Below are positions 9,249 through 17,622 of a stretch of DNA of 64,000 bases, piece after piece; positions within the stretch are counted from its first letter, which is position 1, and every line of letters begins with the position of its first letter. The position numbers and the translations under genes are program-made. The stretch is from Pseudomonas syringae CC1557 (lineage in GTDB: Bacteria > Pseudomonadota > Gammaproteobacteria > Pseudomonadales > Pseudomonadaceae). The notes under the pieces are model-generated. The model was given only the letters and a program-made list of their open reading frames with translations. It searched no databases and was not told the origin of the DNA. The stretch is from NCBI RefSeq assembly GCF_000452705.1, contig NZ_CP007014.1, positions 4,527,501-4,591,500 of the forward strand, given 5' to 3'.

Positions 9249-11597
9249 ATGTCAGCCCGCCCTACTCAACTTTCGCCATTGGTGCGCACATTGCGTCACG
9301 TCATTTTCGGCGCCAGCCTCTCGGTCGGCAGCCTGTCGATGGCTTACGCTGCAGAGGTGACACCCAAGGTGTACCACATCGCACCCAGCGAGCTTGAAGC
9401 GGCACTGAGCCAGTTCGGGCGCGAGTCGGGGGTGCTGATTTCCTATGGCTCACAGATCACCAGCGGTTTGAAAAGCCGTGGGCTGGAAGGTCAATACACG
9501 CCTGAGCAAGGCCTGAATGCCTTGCTCGAAGGCACCGGTTTGCAAGCCATGGCTGACGGCAACAACGGCTTCACCCTGCAATCGGCCAGTGCGGCTGGTG
9601 CGCCCATCGAACTGGGCGTTTCAACAGTGGTCGGCGACTGGCTGGGCGAAGCGCAGCAGACCAACGTGTTCGAACACCCAGGCGCGCGCGACGTGATCCG
9701 TCGCGAGGAATTCGAGCGCGTGGGGGCGACGTCGGCGCGCGAGGTGCTCAATCGCATCCCCGGCGTCAATGCGCCGGACAACAACGGCACCGGCAGCCAT
9801 GACATGGCGCTGAACTTCGGCATTCGCGGCCTCAACCCGCGTCTGGCGTCACGCTCCACCGTATTGATGGACGGCATCCCGGTGCCGTTTGCACCTTATG
9901 GTCAGCCACAACTGTCCTTCGCGCCGATCAGCATGGGCAACATGGACGCTGTGGACGTGGTACGCGGCGGCGGCGCAGTGCGTTACGGGCCGCAGAACGT
10001 GGGTGGCATCGTAAACTTCGTGACCCGCGCCATCCCCGATGCGCCGACGCTCAAAGGCGGCATACAGACCGAAACCAGTCCCTCGTCCAGCCAGGACGGC
10101 TTCAAGACCACCGGCAATCTGCTGGCCGGCGGCACCGCTGACAACGGCCTGGGCGGCGCGATTCTGTATTCCGGCGTGCGCGGCGGTGACTGGCGCGAGC
10201 ACAGCGACACTGAAATCGATGACCTGATTCTCAAAGGCAAATACCAGATCGACGAGGCCAACAGCCTCAACGCCATGGCGCAGTACTACGATGGCGAAGC
10301 ACAAATGCCCGGTGGGCTGAGCGTCAAGGATTACGATGCCGATCCGTATCAGTCGACACGGCTGAAGGACAAGTTCTGGGGCCGTCGCACGATGTTCAAC
10401 TTCGGCTATCGCTACGAACAGGATGCGCGGGTATTCACGGCCAACACGTTCTTCACCAAGACCTTGCGCAGCGGTTATCTCGATCAGGGCAGCTTTGTCT
10501 CCTTGTCGCCTCGTGAGTACTGGGTGCGCGGACTGGAAACACGCTTCTCGCAAGGCTTCGCACTGGGTGAAACCTGGCACGAAGTCGGCGTCGGTTATCG
10601 CTACGTCAATGAAGCCGGTCATGAGCTGCGCTATCGTGAACCAGTGACCGGCGAACTGCCAACCACTGGCAGCCGCAACGACCGCGACACGCGCGGCGCG
10701 ACAGAAGCGCATGCGTTTTACATCGATGACCGGATCGATATCGGCAAGTGGACCATCACGCCCGGCGTTCGCTACGAGATGATCGACACCGCGCAGAACA
10801 ACAACCTGACCAATGCCCGCTATCAGGGCGACTACAGCACCGCACTGCCCGCGTTGAACGTTCTTTATCACCTGACCGACACCTGGAACCTGTACGCAAA
10901 CACCGAGGGCTCGTTCGGCAGCGTGCAGTACAGCCAGATGCCCAATCGCGTGACCGGAGATGAAGTCAAACCGGAAAAGGCGCGCACCTGGGAACTGGGC
11001 ACACGTTACGACAACGGCAACCTGCGGGCCGAGATCGGCGCGTTCCTGATCAACTTCGATAATCAGTACGACAGCAACCAGACCAACGACACGGTGATCG
11101 CTCGCGGCGAAACGCGCCATCAGGGTATCGAAACCAGCATCAATTACGCGCTGGAAGGTTTGAACCCGGCACTGGCTGGCTACGATGTCTACGCAACCTA
11201 TGCGTTCGTTGACGCAACTATTCGTGAAGACGGCCCGAACAAGGGCAATCGCGTACCGTTCTCGTCAAAGCATAAAGGCACGCTGGGCGTCAGCTACACC
11301 GAAGGGCCGTGGAAGCTCAATGTCGACAGCTCTTTCCAGAGCGATCAGTTCGCCGACAACGCCAACACGGCAGCCGAAAGCGCCGATGGCAGCACGGGCA
11401 AGATCCCTGGGTACATGCTGTTCAGCAGCCGCGCCAACTACGACTTCGGCCCGCAATTGTCGGACCTCAATGTTGCCGTCGGGGTGAAGAATATTTTCAA
11501 CCGCCAGTACTACACCCGCTCGTTCGACGACAACAACCGCGGCAAATACGTCGGCGAACCGCGCACGGTGTATGTGCAGACGTCGGTTGCGTTCTAG
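9249..11597 (+). CDS. fecA: TonB-dependent ferric citrate receptor FecA
   Basis: 782 aa. A signal peptide ends near MAYAAEV (about residue 36). A periplasmic STN signalling domain (VYHIAPSELEAALSQFGRES) follows, then a plug beginning near VVGDWLGEAQQTNVFEHPGA and the 22-strand barrel, ending in the aromatic VQTSVAF. Long stretches match E. coli FecA as I know it, e.g. FGIRGLNPRLASRSTVLMDG, DVVRGGGAVRYGPQ and TPGVRYE. It imports Fe(III)-dicitrate across the outer membrane and signals through FecR to FecI. No fecBCDE genes are in the window, so the inner-membrane step must be encoded elsewhere. Confidence 0.95.
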   Translation: MSARPTQLSPLVRTLRHVIFGASLSVGSLSMAYAAEVTPKVYHIAPSELEAALSQFGRESGVLISYGSQITSGLKSRGLEGQYTPEQGLNALLEGTGLQAMADGNNGFTLQSASAAGAPIELGVSTVVGDWLGEAQQTNVFEHPGARDVIRREEFERVGATSAREVLNRIPGVNAPDNNGTGSHDMALNFGIRGLNPRLASRSTVLMDGIPVPFAPYGQPQLSFAPISMGNMDAVDVVRGGGAVRYGPQNVGGIVNFVTRAIPDAPTLKGGIQTETSPSSSQDGFKTTGNLLAGGTADNGLGGAILYSGVRGGDWREHSDTEIDDLILKGKYQIDEANSLNAMAQYYDGEAQMPGGLSVKDYDADPYQSTRLKDKFWGRRTMFNFGYRYEQDARVFTANTFFTKTLRSGYLDQGSFVSLSPREYWVRGLETRFSQGFALGETWHEVGVGYRYVNEAGHELRYREPVTGELPTTGSRNDRDTRGATEAHAFYIDDRIDIGKWTITPGVRYEMIDTAQNNNLTNARYQGDYSTALPALNVLYHLTDTWNLYANTEGSFGSVQYSQMPNRVTGDEVKPEKARTWELGTRYDNGNLRAEIGAFLINFDNQYDSNQTNDTVIARGETRHQGIETSINYALEGLNPALAGYDVYATYAFVDATIREDGPNKGNRVPFSSKHKGTLGVSYTEGPWKLNVDSSFQSDQFADNANTAAESADGSTGKIPGYMLFSSRANYDFGPQLSDLNVAVGVKNIFNRQYYTRSFDDNNRGKYVGEPRTVYVQTSVAF

Positions 11598-11620
11598 TTT
11601 CAGGAAAAAAGACGACCCTT

Positions 11621-11736
11621 GTGCCAACGCATGGGCATGGGCATGCATTTCGGCACAACCTGCACCATGCGTCACGGCTGCCATGTGGCGCAGAGCGTCA
11701 CGAAATGCATTCCCACGCCGGAGCGTCAGGAACGAG
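11621..11736. repeat. REP-like element downstream of fecA with degenerate inverted partner
   Basis: A clear copy at 11684-11736 (GGCGCAGAGCGTCACG, then AAATGCATTCCCACGCCGG and GGAACGAG) belongs to the same family as the repeats at 8936-9132. A degenerate inverted partner (GGGCATGCATTTCGG core) lies at about 11621-11676. The remaining sequence up to the hpf-like gene is A/T-richer and shows no gene; AAGGA precedes that gene's ATG. Confidence 0.6.
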
Positions 11737-11925
11737 AGGTGTCAAGGAGAAGGATTTCCATTCAAATAATCGTCAGTGCTTTTTTGCTGCGAAATATTTC
11801 TTACATATTGGGGTTGAATTGTCAGGCCATTGCCGCCAACACTGTGAGTGAGCGCAAACGAAACCGATTCCACAGGGAATCGCACAGTCCAGCCTCGCAC
11901 GAGCAAGCCCTAATAAGGATTAACT

Positions 11926-12357
11926 ATGCAAATCCAGGTCAATAGCGATAATCACATCGAAAGCAGTATCCGACTGGAGGAGTGGGTTCGTACCACCGTT
12001 GAAAGCACGCTCGAACACTACGACGAAAACCTGACTCGCGTTGAAGTCCATATCCGCGATGAGAACGGCGACAAGCCCGGCCCGCATGACATCAAATGCC
12101 AGATGGAAGCGCGCCCCAAAGGACACCAACCTATTTCTGTTTCCCACAAAGCCGATACGGTAGATCAGGCTGTGGATGGTGCTGCGGTAAAACTCGATCA
12201 CGCTCTCGAGCATCTGTTTGGCAAGCTGCGCGGCAGCAAACGCGGCGCTGCACCGGCCCTTGCCGAGCAGGATGATGACCCGATCAGCCCGGACGCGCTG
12301 CTCGAAGAAGAATTTCTGGAAAAAGAGCAGGAGAAAGAAGCCGCTCGTCTGACCTGA
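11926..12357 (+). CDS. HPF/RaiA-family ribosome-associated protein
   Basis: 143 aa. The first ~100 residues look like the beta-alpha-beta-beta-beta-alpha ribosome hibernation fold (MQIQVNSDNHIE, LTRVEVHIRDENGDK, AVDGAAVKLDHALEHLFGKL). A charged acidic tail, EEEFLEKEQEKEAARLT, follows. Family members bind 30S subunits and protect idle ribosomes; this shorter type lacks the long-HPF dimerisation domain and differs from the rpoN-linked hpf. AAGGA lies 7 nt upstream. Monocistronic with a strong terminator. Confidence 0.75.
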   Translation: MQIQVNSDNHIESSIRLEEWVRTTVESTLEHYDENLTRVEVHIRDENGDKPGPHDIKCQMEARPKGHQPISVSHKADTVDQAVDGAAVKLDHALEHLFGKLRGSKRGAAPALAEQDDDPISPDALLEEEFLEKEQEKEAARLT

Positions 12358-12402
12358 TTATTTGACACGTTTGATAAACAGATACGTTTTGTAAACACCA
12401 AG

Positions 12403-12431
12403 GGGCGAACCGGAAACGGTTCGCCCTTTTT
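12403..12431 (+). terminator. Rho-independent terminator of the HPF-like gene
   Basis: GGGCGAACCG and CGGTTCGCCC pair around a GAAA tetraloop, followed by TTTTT. It sits 45 bp after the stop, and its far end abuts the fecR relic. Confidence 0.92.
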
Positions 12432-12435
12432 GCCA

Positions 12436-13151
12436 TGGGCGCAGCTATCGCCGCGTCCGTATCATCCAGCCGGAACACGCCAGACACCCGCATCCCCCGC
12501 AACGCCTGCGCATCGAAACGCAGAAGGCCATGGCGATAAAATGGCTGACTCCAGCACGCTGCTGACCGTGGTGCCCTCATCGCCGCGCCTCACCACAAAG
12601 CGTGTGCCCAGCGCGGTGACCGTGCCCTGATCCGTGCGCACCACAAACGGTCGCTGCACATCTTTGGCCACCTCGACCCCCAGTTCGCCTTCGAGCAACT
12701 CGACGGTCCGTTGCCGTCCATCGAATTTAACATTCAGCGCAGAGCCACTGTTCAGTGGCACCTGGCTGCCATCGGCGAGGGAAAAATCGCGTCGTTCGCC
12801 GACTGCCGTGTGTTGGTCGGCCATCCATACAGGCAAGCGCTCGGCACTCATCCAGCCGCACACCAGCACACCGATCAGGGCCCGCACCTGCACTGCACGC
12901 GAGAGGGGTTTTGCCCCCGCCGCTGCGAATGTTTGTCGGAGTGCGACTCGCGCAGAACTGTCGGACAATTCGTCAAGACTGCCCCACATGGACTGCATGC
13001 GCGCCAGTGCAACTTCCTGTCCGGGATCTGCCTGCCGCCAACGCTCGAAGGCCTCTCTGTTCGCGGGGGTGACCGAGTCATCGTGCAGCAAAGCCAGCCA
13101 CGACGCGGCCTCGCCAATCATCCGTTCGGAGGGTTCGTGCCTGTCGCTCAT
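12436..13151 (-). pseudogene. Decayed fecR-like anti-sigma gene (internal loss, frameshift, lost 3' end)
   Basis: From an ATG at 13151 the frame gives a FecR N-terminus (ASWLALLHDDSVTPANREAF), a membrane segment and the FecR domain (FSLADGSQVPLNSGSALNV, VELLEGELGVEV, TVTALGTRFVVR). After SVLES the homology breaks and the frame ends in unrelated residues. The expected FecR C-terminal segment (LRFDAQALRGMRVSGVFRLD, then DTDAAIAA) appears in another frame at about 12440-12525. The intervening ~60-70 residues are missing, and the 3' end runs into the neighbouring terminator. ATGA overlap with the sigma remnant upstream preserves the original operon junction. Confidence 0.8.
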
Positions 13152-13363
13152 GCAAAATGGCCCGAACTGTGCAGTGTCTTGTAGCAATGCACCATGACAC
13201 TGGCCATGTAGTGTTTGAGCATGCTGGAGGACGCACCCAAATGAGTGGCGATTTCGCTGTACGTCAGACCATCGAGACCATGGAGCAGGCAAAAGATGAC
13301 AGCACAACCTCTCAGCAGCAAGCGCCGGAGCCACGCGACCGCTGATCCGTCATCAAGAACCAA
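13148..13363 (-). pseudogene. FecI-like sigma factor remnant (region 4 only)
   Basis: About 55 residues resemble the C-terminus of FecI-type sigma factors: LDGLTYSEIATHLGASSSML, then KHYMASVMVHCYKTL. The N-terminal region 2 is absent, and residues before HGLDGL no longer fit the family. The only start in this frame is a TTG near 13363. It overlaps the fecR relic by 4 bp. Together they are the wreck of a second iron-signalling pair; no matching TonB receptor lies beside it. Confidence 0.75.
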
Positions 13364-13414
13364 AAGGACTACTACCCGGTCAACTTATGCAGAACCATTG
13401 AGCAGGTGAATGAT

Positions 13415-13747
13415 ATGGACAATCCTTTTCAGATGATCACAGACACATTCCACCCCGACTATCGGGTGAATCTGAGCATTCAAGGACTGGACGGCAGCAT
13501 CATGCTGACCCTCTCGAATGAACGCGGAGTTGTTGCCAAGCGCCTGATCAGCGCCGCGCAACGCAATGATCCCCAGCGCCTGCGCAAGCTTATCGAAAGC
13601 GTGCAGTTCGGCATCGCCATCGAGCGTGGCGAGAGTGCGATCAAGATTCTGGCCGCGATGACGGATGGTGTGACGCTGCAGAAGGCACCGGTGCCCGCGA
13701 ATGGCCTGTGGTCACGGGATCAGGCGGTCGTCAACGCCGGAGCGTGA
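13415..13747 (+). CDS. DUF3509-like small Pseudomonas protein
   Basis: 110 aa, no signal peptide or membrane segment. The N-terminus (MDNPFQMITDTFHPDY, VNLSIQGLDGSIMLTLS, VAKRLISAAQ) fits my memory of the Pseudomonas-specific DUF3509 family, whose function is unknown. The ATG at 13415 is preferred, with AGG 8 nt upstream; an in-frame GTG at 13406 exists. It stands alone, divergent from the sigma remnant. Confidence 0.65.
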   Translation: MDNPFQMITDTFHPDYRVNLSIQGLDGSIMLTLSNERGVVAKRLISAAQRNDPQRLRKLIESVQFGIAIERGESAIKILAAMTDGVTLQKAPVPANGLWSRDQAVVNAGA

Positions 13748-13947
13748 CGAAACCCCGACCATCACGACTGTCCATACACATCCCCTCCTTCGGTCGTCCT
13801 CCGTGACGACCTTGAACTGCAGCCCTCCCGCAGGTTCAGCAAAAGTACAGTTACAAGCTGCTACAACACTCCTTGCGCAGAAACATTCGAGCGACTGGGC
13901 ATTACGCTCAGCGCCACTGCACCTGCGGTGAACGCCGAGGAGGCACC

Positions 13948-14280
13948 ATGTTCTTACGTTACGGAGTATTGATCGCATCACTTGCGATCGCATCAGGCTG
14001 TGTCGAAGAGCGGGTCGTGCATGAACGACCGCACGCACATCATGAATACGTCGAAGAGGTCATCGCGCCGCAAGCGCCGCCCGAGCGAATAGTCGAAGTG
14101 GAACCCGCGCCGCGTCCCGGCTATGTATGGGCACGTGGTTACTGGCACTGGAACGGCCAGCGCTTTGTGCCCGTTCACGGTCACTGGGAAGCAGAACGAC
14201 CCGGTTATCGCTATGTGCATCCACACTGGGAAAGCGCGGGTGACGGCTGGCACTGGCATGCCGGGGCCTGGCTCAACTAA
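13948..14280 (+). CDS. YXWGXW-like repeat lipoprotein
   Basis: 110 aa. The N-terminus MFLRYGVLIASLAIASGC is a lipoprotein signal with lipobox ASGC (Cys18). The C-terminal half has tryptophan repeats of the type seen in YXWGXW proteins: YVWARGYWHWNGQRFV, HGHWEAERPGYRYVHPHW and GWHWHAGAW. GAGGAGG lies just before the ATG. Function is unknown; it is probably a small outer-membrane-anchored protein. Confidence 0.7.
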   Translation: MFLRYGVLIASLAIASGCVEERVVHERPHAHHEYVEEVIAPQAPPERIVEVEPAPRPGYVWARGYWHWNGQRFVPVHGHWEAERPGYRYVHPHWESAGDGWHWHAGAWLN

Positions 14281-14337
14281 ACCTTCCTTGCAGCAAGCAC
14301 CTGGCGGCGTCTTTCATGGATGCCGCTGGCGCTTCGA

Positions 14338-14826
14338 TCAGATTTCGCCCTTCTCTTCCGTCACCGCGCCTTTGACCGCGCTGGATGAATCGGGGATTTT
14401 CGCCGACGGGTATTTGTACGACGCGTAGCGCACGACCAGAATCGCAAACGCCAGCAACAGAATGCCGCCACACAAATAGATGATGCCGATGTCGGGCGGG
14501 TTGTGGTGCGACACGTCGGAAATCAGCAGGCGGGTCAATGCGGTGATCGCAACATAGATCAGGAAGCGCACAGGCATGTGGTTGGTCTTGAAGTAAATCC
14601 CGGTCATCGCCCCCAGTTCGAGATAGATGAACAGCAACAGGATGTCATCAACGGTGACGTTGCCTTTCTCGACCATCCCCAGAAACGCGACCACTGACGC
14701 CCAGGCAGTGATTGCACCAATCGCGAACAACGCAAGAAAGTGGAAGCTCTCGACACAGAGGTTACCCAGCGATTCGGCTTGCCCATGCACCCGATGCCTG
14801 ATCTTTACTGCCCATTTGTTTCCCAT
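14338..14826 (-). CDS. psiE: Phosphate-starvation-inducible membrane protein PsiE
   Basis: 162 aa with four hydrophobic segments (FHFLALFAIGAITAWASVVA; VTVDDILLLFIYLELGAMTG; PVRFLIYVAITALTRLLI; IGIIYLCGGILLLAFAILVV). The motif IYLELGAMTGIYFKTNHMPV is characteristic of PsiE. The role in the inner membrane is unknown; the E. coli gene is induced by phosphate starvation. The ATG at 14826 has AGAGGTAAG upstream. No Pho box was recognised in the upstream region, and 14827-15031 holds nothing else I can name. Confidence 0.85.
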   Translation of the reverse strand: MGNKWAVKIRHRVHGQAESLGNLCVESFHFLALFAIGAITAWASVVAFLGMVEKGNVTVDDILLLFIYLELGAMTGIYFKTNHMPVRFLIYVAITALTRLLISDVSHHNPPDIGIIYLCGGILLLAFAILVVRYASYKYPSAKIPDSSSAVKGAVTEEKGEI

Positions 14827-15031
14827 GACGCTTACCTCTGAACCTTCGTTTATGCCGACCGGACACTGCCAGATACTCGTGACGCCTGTTTGTGGCCTGC
14901 TATATAAAGCAGGAACAGGGCCATAGGCTATGGTTGAGAGCGCGACGGGATGTCGCAAGGCACATTTGCCGGGTAAAAAAGATGCTCAAACGCCACTATT
15001 CAGACAGCACTTGATTGCCGCAACCGTTTTA

Positions 15032-15047
15032 CTGTATAAAAACACAG
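15032..15047 (+). promoter_or_regulatory. LexA (SOS) box upstream of yebG
   Basis: CTGTATAAAAACACAG has the CTGT-N8-ACAG form of the gamma-proteobacterial LexA site with an AT-rich centre. It is the only such site before yebG, a known SOS gene, but lies 186 bp from the start codon, implying a long leader. Confidence 0.75.
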
Positions 15048-15232
15048 TAATCGAGAAGTCACCCTAAGGCGCACATGCGTGGGTGAACGGCTTCAATGTG
15101 GCGCACCGCTCTCCCTGACCGGCACGCTGGTCATGCACGATCACTGCTTTTGCATTACCCGCTGGTCAGAGCGTGAAGCACTGAACGTCCGGGTCTAGCC
15201 CTATCAACACTGGATAAGACGACGAGGCCAAA

Positions 15233-15499
15233 ATGGCTGTTGAAACCCTTTACCGCAGTACCCGCGATCTGGAGACTACTTTCGTGGACCGTAAACTCGC
15301 CGATGCGCACGATCAAATGCTCGAGCTGGCCGAGCTTCTCACTGACGTCCTGGTCAAGAACGTACCGGGGATCTCCGAGAAGCACGCGGAAGACGCGAGC
15401 ATTTACATGGCGAAGAACCGGGCCGTTTTTGCGGCAGCGTTCAAAAATAACGCTACAGCGCTGAACGAACTGTCGGAGACAGCCAGTACAGAAAGCTGA
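15233..15499 (+). CDS. yebG: DNA-damage-inducible protein YebG
   Basis: 88 aa, the YebG family size. Recognisable features are MAVETLYRSTRDLETTFVDR, then KLADAHDQMLELAELLTDVL and the acidic/helical C-terminus. YebG is a small cytoplasmic SOS-regulon protein of unclear biochemical role. GACGAGG precedes the ATG. A LexA box upstream and a terminator downstream mark it as a single-gene unit. Confidence 0.85.
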   Translation: MAVETLYRSTRDLETTFVDRKLADAHDQMLELAELLTDVLVKNVPGISEKHAEDASIYMAKNRAVFAAAFKNNATALNELSETASTES

Positions 15500-15518
15500 C
15501 CTACATCCGAATGAATAC

Positions 15519-15542
15519 CGACCCTCTCGTTTGAGGGTCGTT
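15519..15542 (+). terminator. Terminator of yebG
   Basis: CGACCCTC and GAGGGTCG form an 8-bp stem with a 6-nt loop, followed by only a short TT. It lies 20 bp past the yebG stop. Confidence 0.6.
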
Positions 15543-16181
15543 AACCATTCTCACTTATGGCTTGCCCAGATGACTGCAGTCCTGTTACAACTCTTGGCTG
15601 TTGGGGTTCACATGTATAGTTTCAGTTGAACGCCATGTAACGCGACTCCCGGCAACCCCTCGTTTTACCTCCGCTTCAAACTCGTTACATAGTAAAGTTC
15701 CACACCGTCATAATATCAGCGTCATTTTTGTGAACCTCTTTTCTTTTAATGTCATTAATCAGGCGTCAGGATTTTGCTGTAGTGGATGACTTCACCGCCC
15801 CTCGATTTTTGTTTGAACTTTTTGCCATCACTGAAAATTAGAGTATTCATCTCTGCCTTGACAACAGCAGACAAGAAGCCATCACCCGCCCTGAAACCGC
15901 AGCATTCATTGGCCCATGCACACCTTTGGGCGAGCAGAACCGACCGCCTGACCGTCTCTAAAAATGAAAGTTCCAACTAATCCTTACATTGGAAAATACT
16001 TAATAAAAAGTTTGGCTTTATTAAAGTGTTCTGCTAATAATCCCGACCAATCCGGGTAACAAGGCACTTTGCTACATCACATTGAAGTGAACATCGAGTA
16101 TTAACTCCGATCTTTCCCGCCCGAGAAAATCATCAACTCGCAAGCTGTCCGAGCCCATTGCCCGGTTCAGTTGCTGTGCGG
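15543..16181. other. Long AT-richer non-coding stretch before wecB
   Basis: About 640 bp without a convincing gene. It is clearly richer in A/T than its surroundings, especially 15660-15860 and 15970-16060. Short frames at 15755-15976 (-) and 15786-15980 (+) lack ribosome sites and known motifs. It probably holds the promoter and control region of the polysaccharide locus; no sigma-54, AlgU or other box was clear. Confidence 0.5.
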
Positions 16182-16202
16182 CGCGCTCAACAGCGCGGGA
16201 GG
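16182..16202 (+). promoter_or_regulatory. Hairpin abutting the wecB ribosome-binding site
   Basis: CGCGCT (16182-16187) and AGCGCG (16192-16197) form a 6-bp G/C stem with a CAAC loop. GGAGG follows at once (16198-16202), 6 nt before the wecB ATG. The stem could affect access to the ribosome site. Confidence 0.4.
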
Positions 16203-16208
16203 AAATAA

Positions 16209-17459
16209 ATGGCTGGTCAGCAACCCAGAATGAAGATCCTTTCAATTTTCGGCACTCGCCCGGAGGCTATCAAGATGGCGCCTCTGGTCAGAGCACTGGC
16301 CGCAGAGCCGGGTATCGACTCAAGAATATGTATCACTGGTCAGCATCAGAGCATGCTGCAACAGGTGCTGGACATGTTCGAACTCAAGGCGGACTACAGC
16401 CTTGACGTGATGCGTCCAGGGCAGACACTGAATTCTCTGACGGCAGCGCTTTACGCAGCCATTGATCCGATCCTGGACGAAATGCAGCCCGACAAGGTTC
16501 TGGTGCACGGCGATACCACGTCGGCCATGGTGGCAGCGATGTCGGCGTTTCATCGCCGTATCCCCATCGGCCATGTCGAGGCTGGCTTGCGCACCGGCGA
16601 TATCCGTCAGCCTTGGCCTGAGGAAATGAACCGTCGCTGCATCGACCTGATCTCCGATCATCTGTTTGCGCCAACCGCCGAGTCGCGGCGCAACGTGCTG
16701 GGCGAGCGCCTGCAGGGTATTTCCTTCGTGACGGGCAACACCGTCATTGACGCCTTGCATCTGACCGCCCAGCGAATCGATTCCAACCGTCAGCTATGCC
16801 ATGCGCTGGACCGTCAATTTTCGTTCCTGGTGCCAGACCGCAGAGTGCTGGTCGTGACAGGGCATCGCCGCGAGAACTTCGGCGACGGCTTCCTGAACAT
16901 CTGCAAGGCGCTGTGTGAACTCGCGCAGCGTGACGACATACAGATCGTCTATCCGGTACACCTGAACCCCAACGTGCTGGGGCCGGTGACCGAACACCTG
17001 GGCGATCTGCCCAATGTGCATTTGATCAAACCGCTGGATTACATGTCGTTCGTGCGCCTGATGCAACGCTCCCACGTGATCCTTACCGACTCCGGCGGCG
17101 TGCAGGAAGAAGCACCGTCGCTGGGCAAACCGGTGCTGGTCATGCGCGACGTCACCGAGCGGCCTGAAGCCGTGGCGGCTGGCACTGTGCGCCTGGTGGG
17201 CACCGAGCCGGACGCCATCATTCGTGGCGTGAACGCCTTGTTTGACAACGACGCGCTCTGGCAGAACGCGGCCCGCGCCGCCAACCCCTATGGTGACGGC
17301 AAGGCCAGTGCGCGTATCGTCGATGCGCTGATGGGGCGCCCGGTAGACGAATTTGTCGCTGAAATGCCGCGTCGTCGCCCGGATACGGTCGATGCCAGGC
17401 CAGGCGCCATGCCCGGGCACCTGCACCAACATGCCCAAGTGCGCTCAATGGCCAGTTAA
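16209..17459 (+). CDS. wecB: UDP-N-acetylglucosamine 2-epimerase
   Basis: 416 aa, cytoplasmic. It interconverts UDP-GlcNAc and UDP-ManNAc. The family motifs are intact: FGTRPEAIKMAPL at the N-terminus, and the catalytic/binding residues in VHGDTTSAM, HVEAGLRTGD, EEMNRRCID and GHRRENFGDG, plus LTDSGGVQEEAPSLGKPVL near the C-terminus. GGAGG lies 6 nt before the ATG. It heads the polysaccharide locus rather than an ECA or LPS cluster, so it probably supplies UDP-ManNAc to the NfrB synthase. A hairpin-containing gap of 163 bp separates it from the next gene. Confidence 0.93.
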   Translation: MAGQQPRMKILSIFGTRPEAIKMAPLVRALAAEPGIDSRICITGQHQSMLQQVLDMFELKADYSLDVMRPGQTLNSLTAALYAAIDPILDEMQPDKVLVHGDTTSAMVAAMSAFHRRIPIGHVEAGLRTGDIRQPWPEEMNRRCIDLISDHLFAPTAESRRNVLGERLQGISFVTGNTVIDALHLTAQRIDSNRQLCHALDRQFSFLVPDRRVLVVTGHRRENFGDGFLNICKALCELAQRDDIQIVYPVHLNPNVLGPVTEHLGDLPNVHLIKPLDYMSFVRLMQRSHVILTDSGGVQEEAPSLGKPVLVMRDVTERPEAVAAGTVRLVGTEPDAIIRGVNALFDNDALWQNAARAANPYGDGKASARIVDALMGRPVDEFVAEMPRRRPDTVDARPGAMPGHLHQHAQVRSMAS

Positions 17460-17522
17460 CGCGGCGAGATGTTCACACCACAAACCATAATCGAATCCGC
17501 AGCGGACAGTCCGTAGACATTA

Positions 17523-17550
17523 CGGGCACACGGCTCACGCCGTGTGCCCG
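17523..17550 (+). terminator. Strong hairpin between wecB and the bcsB-like gene
   Basis: CGGGCACACGGC and GCCGTGTGCCCG form a perfect 12-bp stem around TCAC. No T tract follows, so it may be a weak terminator, an RNA-stabilising or processing hairpin that sets wecB expression apart from the synthase genes, or both. Confidence 0.5.
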
Positions 17551-17622
17551 TCAGGCCTTTCTCGCGGACCTGCTGCCTGCTTCAAAGCCCAATGGCCTTG
17601 AGCCCTTACCGAGACATACCCG

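Noticed and set aside
9849..11120. 423-codon open frame on the minus strand
   Set aside because: Fully antisense to fecA, whose protein matches its family along the whole length; the minus frame is an artefact of GC-rich codons.
15815..15845. GAACTT-like AlgU promoter before wecB
   Set aside because: A GAACTT is present but no TCTGA-type -10 box at the right distance.
15755..15976. Short frames on both strands in the AT-rich gap before wecB
   Set aside because: No ribosome site and no recognisable motif; described as non-coding.
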